DNA from: an uncultured Bacillota bacterium
Lineage (GTDB): Bacteria; Bacillota_I; Bacilli_A; Izemoplasmatales; UBA1188
Reading direction: 5' to 3'
Assembly (NCBI GenBank): GCA_900318975.1
Contig: ONMY01000054.1
Coordinates: 1-9,683, forward strand
Length of the DNA: 9,683 bases
A program made the translations under genes and the position numbers. The first letter of the stretch is position 1. Every line of letters begins with the position of its first letter. This document shows positions 1-5,734 of the stretch, in pieces. Below the pieces are notes generated by a model. It searched no databases. It was given only the letters and a program-made list of their open reading frames with translations, and had not been told where the DNA came from.

Positions 1-1611
1 TAATTTGAAGTTTTCAGTATATTTTAGAACTAATGTATCTTCGGCACCTTCAGTTTGAGCTTTTTCATATTTTTCTTGAGCTAAAGTGAGGTCGATATTG
101 AAGTTTCCTTCATAAGTCTTAAGGTTAATTTCAATATTGAAATTAGTGATTGTGAGATTCTTGAGTTCTTCTTCAGCTTCATTTAATTTATCATTGATTT
201 CTTTTAAAGTTTTAGTTTCGAAATCTTGATAATTTTCATATTCAGAGAGCTCTTCATCTTTTAATGTTTCATAAACACTTGAAAGAGCTGGTTTAACAGT
301 TGTTTCAACTAAACCTTTAATCTTTGCGAGTAATGCATTAAGTTTTGTTGAGTTAACATTGATTTGAACTTTTTCATCTGTGATTGTAACGATATCATCG
401 AATAATGATTCAAATACATCTAAAGAGATTCCAGATTCTTTAACATCCTGTTCAACTTCAGCAGCTGTTTCCATCATCTCTTCCATTCCATCAAGCATAT
501 CTCCATCAAGGAATACTTGATCGATAGATTCCATTAATGAAGAACCATTATCTGTATTATCGAATGATGGGAGATCTTTAACCATGAATTCAGCTGAATC
601 TTCAAATCCATTATCTTTCTTTAGATATAATTTACCATCTTGGAGATTAGCTTGAAGATTTAAGTTTGAAGTCTTACCACCCATTGTATAAGAAAGACCA
701 CCTTTGAATTCACCAAGAGCATTATTCATATTCGCAACTGTAAAATCTTTAAGTCTAGCTGTGAATTCACCATTTAATGTAAATCCATAAAGACTAGACA
801 TGAAGTTTTTAGGATCTGGTTTAGTTACAGAATATTTTGTTGAATCAGAAGACCAAGTGTCTTTAGCAGTAATGCCAGCTGAGAATGTGAGTTTATGAGA
901 TAGATTTGGAGCTGATTCAGTACTATTAATTGTATTAATTACTTCTCTTATAATTGATACGAGTTCACTCTTATCTAAATCAACTGGTAACTCATCTGAC
1001 TTAAATTCATAAGCTTCAGCTCCAACAAGTAATATTGGAGATTCGCCTTCAGTGTTAACTGTTACAGATACATTTTGTCCATCTTTAACGAAATAAGTTT
1101 CATTTGAATCATTTAATAAAAGATAATACTTTTCGCCATCGATTGTAATAGTTGTATCTCTTAACACTACATCTTTATTATGAAGTAAAAGGAATGTGTA
1201 TACGCCTTGAACATCAGCTGGTTGAACTGAAGCTCTTGCCTTAGTAAATGTACCAAAGTCAGCGAATACAACGTTTGAAGCATTAAATTTTACTTCTTTT
1301 ATTTCTTGTTTTAAGCCAACTAAAACGACAAGTTTGTTTTCAAGTCTATAAAGCTTATAGTTTACACCATCAAAGACAATAGATGAGCTATCAGCTTCAA
1401 GACCCTTGCCATTTAGCATGTATACACCTTGATAAGATGCATCTAGATTTGTAACAGGTACTAAATCATCTTTTAAGTTTTTAGTTGTAGTTTGATTATT
1501 AGCTATTGTTGTTGTTTGATTATTTACTGTAGTTGTTGTTTTATCTTTTCTACATGCTGCTAGAGAAAAAGATAATAAAACCAGTAAAATAATTACAAAT
1601 ACTTTTTTCAT
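1..1611 (-). CDS. Lipoprotein of unknown function, 3' end outside window
   Basis: Open frame of 537 codons from ATG at 1611 to the window edge, with no stop seen, so the protein is longer. Residues 1-20 form a lipoprotein signal peptide (KK, a hydrophobic core, then LAAC with Cys20 as lipidation site), so the product should be anchored on the outer face of the membrane. A threonine-rich linker (residues 25-43) follows. Residues about 60-134 and 134-210 look like two diverged copies of one beta-rich unit: each begins QGVY and later has a V/I-x-F/I-DG-x-x-Y-x-L pattern. Residues 240-345 are beta-strand-like, and 360-520 are acidic with helical and coiled-coil-like stretches (for example 445-485). 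The start is supported by an AAGGAG Shine-Dalgarno (1622-1627) ten bases upstream and by a good promoter. I do not recognise the family; an LppX/LolA-like lipid-binding fold is only a guess. Confidence is high that it is a real lipoprotein gene and low for any function. Confidence 0.9.
   Translation of the reverse strand, partial: MKKVFVIILLVLLSFSLAACRKDKTTTTVNNQTTTIANNQTTTKNLKDDLVPVTNLDASYQGVYMLNGKGLEADSSSIVFDGVNYKLYRLENKLVVLVGLKQEIKEVKFNASNVVFADFGTFTKARASVQPADVQGVYTFLLLHNKDVVLRDTTITIDGEKYYLLLNDSNETYFVKDGQNVSVTVNTEGESPILLVGAEAYEFKSDELPVDLDKSELVSIIREVINTINSTESAPNLSHKLTFSAGITAKDTWSSDSTKYSVTKPDPKNFMSSLYGFTLNGEFTARLKDFTVANMNNALGEFKGGLSYTMGGKTSNLNLQANLQDGKLYLKKDNGFEDSAEFMVKDLPSFDNTDNGSSLMESIDQVFLDGDMLDGMEEMMETAAEVEQDVKESGISLDVFESLFDDIVTITDEKVQINVNSTKLNALLAKIKGLVETTVKPALSSVYETLKDEELSEYENYQDFETKTLKEINDKLNEAEEELKNLTITNFNIEINLKTYEGNFNIDLTLAQEKYEKAQTEGAEDTLVLKYTENFKL
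1483..1524 (-). repeat. NNQTTT direct repeat in lipoprotein linker
   Basis: Residues 30-35 and 38-43 of the lipoprotein both read NNQTTT, separated by Ile-Ala; TTTT at residues 25-28 extends the low-complexity tract. It lies just after the lipidated cysteine and probably acts as a flexible tether through the wall. The 1012-residue lipoprotein at 5070 has a similar but non-identical tether (NITTT and NETTT). Confidence 0.7.
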
Positions 1612-1645
1612 AATTATACTTCTCCTTATAATTTTTTATAATAAA

Positions 1646-1674
1646 ATTATATCACTCAAAGTGTTAATAGACAA
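1646..1674 (-). promoter_or_regulatory. SigA-type promoter of the lipoprotein gene at 1611
   Basis: On the minus strand TTGTCT (1669-1674) is followed after exactly 17 bases by a perfect TATAAT (1646-1651). Transcription should start near 1639, leaving a leader of roughly 28 bases that holds the AAGGAG ribosome site at 1622-1627. This is the best-looking promoter in the window. Confidence 0.8.
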
Positions 1675-1695
1675 TTATTATGCGTGCATAATAAT
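1674..1695. promoter_or_regulatory. Perfect 22-bp palindrome beside the -35 box, likely operator
   Basis: ATTATTATGC at 1674-1683 and its exact reverse complement GCATAATAAT at 1686-1695 flank a GT centre. The dyad shares one base with the -35 hexamer (1669-1674) of the promoter serving the gene at 1611. The position suits a dimeric activator or repressor. With no T-run behind it and only a 2-base centre, it is not a plausible RNA terminator. The cognate regulator is not in the window. Confidence 0.55.
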
Positions 1696-1742
1696 CCTAT
1701 TTATAAAAATAATGTGTATATTTATTCATATCTTTATTTAAT

Positions 1743-1776
1743 AAAAAAGGCTATTAACGCAAACGTTTTAGCCTTT
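1743..1776 (-). terminator. Rho-independent terminator ending the LRR/SBP lipoprotein unit
   Basis: Arms AAAGGCTA (1746-1753) and TAGCCTTT (1769-1776) pair, and AACG/CGTT can pair inside the loop. Read on the minus strand the hairpin runs into TTTTTT (1748-1743). It lies 39 bases beyond the stop of the remnant gene at 1816, so it should end the transcript that begins upstream of 5070. The other strand has only a broken T-tract. Confidence 0.75.
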
Positions 1777-1815
1777 AAATTATATTTTTAATAATGATAT
1801 TAAAAGTGAATTATT

Positions 1816-2014
1816 TTATGATTCGATATCATTTGTGACTTTTTCACCATCAACATCAACATATTGTCTAACAATTTCACTACCACCATTTGAATCAAAA
1901 GAAACTAAATATTGAGTTTTGATTTTCGGTTAAAGTGTTATTTTGCACTCTATTACAGCCAGAAAGAAATGACAAGATAAATATAACTGGAATTATAAAT
2001 GTTAGTCTTCTCAT
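1816..2014 (-). pseudogene. Frameshifted, shortened lipoprotein with start of an InlB-type B-repeat
   Basis: ATG at 2014 opens a lipoprotein leader with lipobox LSGC (Cys at residue 20) and continues as far as TENQNS before running into TGA. In the +1 frame, starting in an A-rich stretch near 1918-1926, the sequence QYLVSFDSNGGSEIVRQYV continues to TAA at 1816-1818. VSFDSNGGSEI is the hallmark opening of the InlB B-repeat (Flg_new, Listeria-Bacteroides repeat), a surface or adhesin module. Removing one A from the AAAA at 1917-1920 would join both parts into a 65-residue lipoprotein. Even then the repeat stops early, lacking the usual later GYTFxGWY part. A GAGG ribosome site lies 8 bases before the ATG, and the gene starts 17 bases after the stop of the 1012-residue gene, so it was probably co-transcribed with it. 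Alternatives are a sequencing error or a short functional leader peptide; I favour decay. Confidence 0.6.
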
Positions 2015-2022
2015 GTTTAGTG

Positions 2023-2030
2023 CCTCGCTT
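2023..2030 (-). promoter_or_regulatory. Ribosome binding site AAGCGAGG of the B-repeat remnant
   Basis: GAGG (2023-2026) is 8 bases before ATG 2014, and the octamer begins two bases after the TAA (2032-2034) of the preceding gene, which permits translational coupling. The same octamer is the ribosome site of that preceding gene (5079-5086). Confidence 0.6.
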
Positions 2031-2031
2031 T

Positions 2032-5000
2032 TTAGAAAATTCCTAAACCCATTAAAGTAGATTTTTGATAATATAAATTGTTATCAAGTATATTTGATAT
2101 TTCATCATCAGATAGATAAAATTCATTAAAGTATTCTGAAAAATCATTTACATAAGGATAGATGCCATAGTATTGTATCAAATCATAATTAGACATACAA
2201 CCTGATTCACCAGTAAGTACGTATCCTCCTTCTCGATATTCAATAAAGTTTAATACTACCATATGATTTGATGCTTCTTCTATGTTCTTTTTGAATTCTC
2301 TAGCACCCTCTATATTGCTCCAAACTGCCATATCAATATGAATTAGGGTTTTTGGGGTTTTATTTCCATCACTATCATATTCAAAAATCTCATACCCATA
2401 TTCTTCTAGTTTCAAAAATGCTTTATTAAATAATTCTCTTGCCTTTTGAGGATTATACCAGCCATCAAATCCGATAGATGTTTTGCTTTCTTCATCAAAG
2501 ACTTTTATTTCAAATCCATCAGCATCGAGGATATCTTGAACAATCTTAGCATAATATGTACCTTTAGTATATGTAATGCTTTTATCTTCGATTTGTATTG
2601 TAGTATCACTAGGCAACACGTTAAAACTATTTAATGTGTAAGTGTTAATGATTGAATTGTCTATTAACTCTTGTTCTGTTGTATTAGAATAAAAGTATGA
2701 TCGATTTAGTGAATAAAGTATTGCGAGCCTAAAGTCTTTTTCTAGTAAAGCTGCCTTCGCAAGTTCTTTTTGATTATCATTTTTTTGTGATTTAGTATAT
2801 GTGTCAAATGAACTCGAATAAGCATATCTATTCAAGTTTAGCATAGAGATATATGTGGTTTTACTGATGCTATATGGATATGCAAATAAATCGAACCACG
2901 ATTCATTTGTATTATTATATAATGTGGTTTTTGCCTTTTCTATTGTAGTTTCGTTTAATGTGCATTCAGCATAATTATTAGTCATTAAATTATCGAATGT
3001 ATTAGACTCATCTTTAGTTTGCTCAAGGGGATATAAATCATAAACTATTCTTTCAATATTTATATTATCTTTATTCCAGTATTTTGGATTTTTCTTTAAG
3101 ACAAGTTGCTCAGTTGTATAACTCTCAACGATATATGGACCACAATAAGCGACCTTTTGATAACCGTAAAGCCCATAACCATATTCACAGTCTTCAGAGT
3201 ATTCACTGCCAAACTTTCCACCATGACTTTCATAGTAGTCTTTTGGAAGTGGTGCAAACATTAAATAAGTGAGATGCGTTAGAAAATCATCATTTGTCTC
3301 AACTAAAGTTATCTCTAATGTTTTATCATTGATAGCTTTAATTCCTAGATGAGAGATTGTCTTATCCTCGGCTTCGAAATATTCTTTTTGATTAACGATT
3401 AGATTTAAATTATTTGTATTAATTTCGTTATCAGCATCCATATAATGAACAAAACCATATACAAAATCCTCGGCTTTTACTTCACCGATTATATTTCCTT
3501 TATAATCAACCCATTTAACTCCATCTTTTATTTTTATTGTATATTTAAGACCATCTTCAGAAATTGTAGGCATTCCGTCTGCGAGTTGAGGTTTAATCAC
3601 GCCTTCGATATCATATTCATAAAGACCGTCAAATGTATTATATAGATATTCATTTGTTTTTAATCTTCCATTGAAGATATCAAAACTATTGCATTTATTT
3701 CTTACATAATCTCTATACGTTGTAGAAAGTGTTAGATTATTATTAAAGACCCATTCCTTTGCCTTTGCCTCATAGTTTCCACTTCCCTTATACTCTTTAA
3801 ATAACTGATTCAGTTCATTGACTTCAGTTTTTGTTAAAGGGCGTTCGTTAACAACCAGTGCTTGATGAACTCTATTTTTATCAGTTCCAACTTGAACTGC
3901 AGTTATTGTATTTGGAATTACTCTTGATATTTTATATTTAGATTCATTTGTTGCCATTGGGACAAATGTTCCTGTCTCTAAGAGTTTTGCTTCCGTTACA
4001 GCCATTAGTGCTAATCTTTTGGCTAAGTCTTCTGTTTCAGTCAATGTTTCTTGATATATTGATCTAAAATCAGAAAAAACATCTAAATAAATATCTTTTG
4101 ATTCATTCAAATATGTTACATAATCAGGAAGATATATATGATATTTTTTAAAAGAGTCATATATTAAATATGTAATATCGTTGCATATTATTCTTTTGCC
4201 ATAATATGATTTAGGAATGTCTTTATTTTTTAAGAATTGAGTGATGACACTACTTTCTCCCTTGAAATAAATATACTGTAAATCAGTAAATCTCTCGTAT
4301 TGAAATAGATAGTCAAGAGCATTTTCTGAAACTTCGATTTTATTTAAATAATTACAATTATAAATAGAATCATTATCAATAGATGTCACGCTACTAGGTA
4401 TTACAATTTTTTCAAGACCAGCTAAATTACTAAATGCATAAGCTTTTATTGTTTTTATTCCGCTAGGTATTCCTATTTCACGACTATAGGCTACTACAGA
4501 ATCAAAGGCATAAGAATTTATTTCACTGACTAAAATTCCATTATAAGAATTAGGTATTGCATGCTTGTAGCTTACCAAATCTCCTACAAGTGAAATTGAA
4601 TACGTATTATCGTTTAGAAGCATAAATACCATGGCATATTCGCTAGAAAATTGAGGAGCACATCCTATTCTTATTTCTTTAGACCCGCTTGGATTTATAT
4701 ACATAATTCCGTTATCATCAAAAATAACTTTTATATTACTAGTGATATTGTTATCGCCTAAAATATCTCCTAAATAGTATAATTTTAAATCCTTATATCC
4801 ATTAGCAATTCTACATGTTAAAAATTTATCAGTTGATATTTCGAATACTATCTCTCCGTTTTCAACTCTTTCCATAGCTTTATCGAAAGTATCGCTTTGA
4901 TAATAATACGCTTTGATAATATTATATATTCCGTTTTTGTTACTATTTTCATAAATATTTATAGTTGTTGTTTCGTTAACATCATTTGTGGTAGTTATAT

Positions 5001-5070
5001 TGTCAGTTTTTTTGCATCCAACTAATAAGAACATAAGAATGATTAACAATACTATGCATATCTTTTTCAT
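2032..5070 (-). CDS. Lipoprotein: BspA-type leucine-rich repeats joined to a rearranged oligopeptide-binding (SBP_bac_5) domain
   Basis: A 1012-residue surface lipoprotein with lipobox LVGC (Cys19) and a short TTT-containing tether. Residues about 159-255 carry roughly three BspA-type LRR units (SYAFDS, IPSGIKTIKAYAFSNL, IPSSVTSID). Residues about 446-1012 follow AmiA/OppA-family peptide-binding proteins: FDGLYEYD, EDGLKYTIKIKDGVKW, KAEDFVYGF, NPKYWNKDNI, LLEKDFRLAILYSLNR and WYNPQKAREL appear in family order. The end is odd. After MGLGIF, where the family runs on for about 100 residues, the gene stops. A segment resembling that missing tail sits at residues 322-440, before the N-terminal lobe (KRLALMAVTEAKLLETG, ISRVIPNT, PLTKTEVNEL). 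Residues 45-155 are unrecognised. The expected role is extracellular peptide or ligand capture, but no permease or ATPase genes are nearby. The start is supported by GAGGG seven bases upstream and by the signal peptide. Binding activity is uncertain because of the rearrangement. Confidence 0.85.
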   Translation of the reverse strand: MKKICIVLLIILMFLLVGCKKTDNITTTNDVNETTTINIYENSNKNGIYNIIKAYYYQSDTFDKAMERVENGEIVFEISTDKFLTCRIANGYKDLKLYYLGDILGDNNITSNIKVIFDDNGIMYINPSGSKEIRIGCAPQFSSEYAMVFMLLNDNTYSISLVGDLVSYKHAIPNSYNGILVSEINSYAFDSVVAYSREIGIPSGIKTIKAYAFSNLAGLEKIVIPSSVTSIDNDSIYNCNYLNKIEVSENALDYLFQYERFTDLQYIYFKGESSVITQFLKNKDIPKSYYGKRIICNDITYLIYDSFKKYHIYLPDYVTYLNESKDIYLDVFSDFRSIYQETLTETEDLAKRLALMAVTEAKLLETGTFVPMATNESKYKISRVIPNTITAVQVGTDKNRVHQALVVNERPLTKTEVNELNQLFKEYKGSGNYEAKAKEWVFNNNLTLSTTYRDYVRNKCNSFDIFNGRLKTNEYLYNTFDGLYEYDIEGVIKPQLADGMPTISEDGLKYTIKIKDGVKWVDYKGNIIGEVKAEDFVYGFVHYMDADNEINTNNLNLIVNQKEYFEAEDKTISHLGIKAINDKTLEITLVETNDDFLTHLTYLMFAPLPKDYYESHGGKFGSEYSEDCEYGYGLYGYQKVAYCGPYIVESYTTEQLVLKKNPKYWNKDNINIERIVYDLYPLEQTKDESNTFDNLMTNNYAECTLNETTIEKAKTTLYNNTNESWFDLFAYPYSISKTTYISMLNLNRYAYSSSFDTYTKSQKNDNQKELAKAALLEKDFRLAILYSLNRSYFYSNTTEQELIDNSIINTYTLNSFNVLPSDTTIQIEDKSITYTKGTYYAKIVQDILDADGFEIKVFDEESKTSIGFDGWYNPQKARELFNKAFLKLEEYGYEIFEYDSDGNKTPKTLIHIDMAVWSNIEGAREFKKNIEEASNHMVVLNFIEYREGGYVLTGESGCMSNYDLIQYYGIYPYVNDFSEYFNEFYLSDDEISNILDNNLYYQKSTLMGLGIF

Positions 5071-5077
5071 TTTTTAG

Positions 5078-5086
5078 CCCTCGCTT
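5078..5086 (-). promoter_or_regulatory. Ribosome binding site AAGCGAGGG of the LRR/SBP lipoprotein
   Basis: GAGGG (5078-5082) sits seven bases before ATG 5070. With the preceding AAGC it matches the ribosome site of the downstream remnant gene over eight bases (2023-2030), unlike the GGAG-type sites of the other genes in the window. Confidence 0.6.
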
Positions 5087-5110
5087 CTTTTAAATTTGGT
5101 TTGAAAACAG

Positions 5111-5139
5111 TTTAAATCTTTTAGTTATTAAAAAGTAAA
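5111..5139 (-). promoter_or_regulatory. Possible weak promoter of the LRR/SBP lipoprotein gene
   Basis: Minus-strand TTTACT (5134-5139) and TTTAAA (5111-5116) are 17 bases apart, each matching four of six consensus positions. The -35 box overlaps the outer arm of the upstream terminator. The spacing is right but the boxes are poor in an AT-rich background, so this is tentative. Some promoter is expected here because the terminator isolates the gene from the unit upstream. Confidence 0.3.
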
Positions 5140-5162
5140 ACTCGCAACATCTTGCGAGTTTT
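5131..5162 (-). terminator. Strong intrinsic terminator after the EIIC-EAL/flavoredoxin unit
   Basis: An 11-bp perfect stem (AAAACTCGCAA at 5137-5147, TTGCGAGTTTT at 5152-5162) closes a 4-base loop. On the minus strand it is followed by AC and then a T-run (TTTT at 5131-5134). It begins seven bases after the flavoredoxin stop codon. The symmetric A/T tracts could let it work on both strands, but no plus-strand gene needs it. Confidence 0.85.
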
Positions 5163-5168
5163 TATTAC

Positions 5169-5732
5169 TTAATTAAGATTTTTGCCATCTTTGAACGCTG
5201 TTCCAACTCTTTCAGTTACTTTATAGTAACCATAAGTGAATGGATCATAGGCAATAGTATCAAGCGATGAAACATCTACCTTTCCATCTTTTATACATGA
5301 TTCATCAACAGTAGTTCTTAAGACTTTTGCGATTACACCAACACCAGTTTTATCACTTTGAAATTCCACAAATTCACATTCCATTGCAAGTTTAAATTCG
5401 TTGATTATTGGAGCATCAACTAAATCTGATTTAGTATAAGTTAAACCTGTTTTTTTGAATTTGTTTTTAACACTATTTCCGCTAACTATTCCAAAATAGT
5501 CAGCTTCTTTAATATGCGCTTCATCTGCAATATGAACAACAAGTGATTTAGTTCTTTTGATGTTTTCTACTGTTTTATGTTCTTCTGCAAGATTTAGTGC
5601 TAAATATCCATAGTTTTGTGGCATTCCCCAGGCTGCATTCATAGCATTGACAGTTCCATCTTCATTGAATGTCGAAATGATTAAAACAGGCATTGGGAAA
5701 ATAGCTTCTTTTGTTTTGATTTCAACTTTCAT
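5169..5732 (-). CDS. Flavoredoxin / flavin reductase-like FMN-binding protein
   Basis: A 187-residue cytoplasmic protein of the flavin reductase-like (flavoredoxin) domain family, at the usual single-domain length. The family pattern is visible: an N-terminal PMPVLIISTFNEDGTVNAMNAAWG segment with the conserved small residues before the flavin-contacting strand, then LNLAEEHKTVENI, a GIVSGNSVKNKFKKTGL segment and a C-terminal beta barrel. Members bind FMN and transfer electrons from NAD(P)H or a partner protein; the physiological partner is not evident here. The gene starts two bases after the stop of the EIIC-EAL gene. Its only good Shine-Dalgarno (GAGGAG) lies about 17 bases upstream inside that gene, so its translation is probably coupled, and the terminator follows at once. 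Pairing with a cyclic-di-GMP enzyme is unusual and the functional link is unknown. Confidence 0.85.
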   Translation of the reverse strand: MKVEIKTKEAIFPMPVLIISTFNEDGTVNAMNAAWGMPQNYGYLALNLAEEHKTVENIKRTKSLVVHIADEAHIKEADYFGIVSGNSVKNKFKKTGLTYTKSDLVDAPIINEFKLAMECEFVEFQSDKTGVGVIAKVLRTTVDESCIKDGKVDVSSLDTIAYDPFTYGYYKVTERVGTAFKDGKNLN

Positions 5733-5734
5733 AA

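Noticed and set aside
1612..1742. Riboswitch, including cyclic-di-GMP type, in the intergenic regions
   Set aside because: The leaders between promoter and start codon are only about 28-37 bases in the mapped cases, too short for a known riboswitch, and no conserved core was recognised.
1756..1770. cre-like (CcpA) sequence CGCAAACGTTTTA
   Set aside because: It is part of the terminator loop and inner stem after a gene end, not near a promoter, and matches the consensus only partly.
1786..1805. AT-only inverted repeat TTTTAATA/TATTAAAA behind the remnant gene
   Set aside because: It has no GC pairs and no clean T-run, and a better terminator lies just downstream; it is probably chance.
1868..1900. 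TGA read as tryptophan to extend the leader frame of the remnant gene
   Set aside because: Reading through gives only a few more residues before TAG, without any B-repeat sequence. Other genes use TGG for Trp, so a code change is not supported.
2446..3645. Plus-strand open frames of about 60 residues inside the LRR/SBP gene
   Set aside because: They lie antisense to a strongly supported gene, have no ribosome sites and no recognisable protein features.
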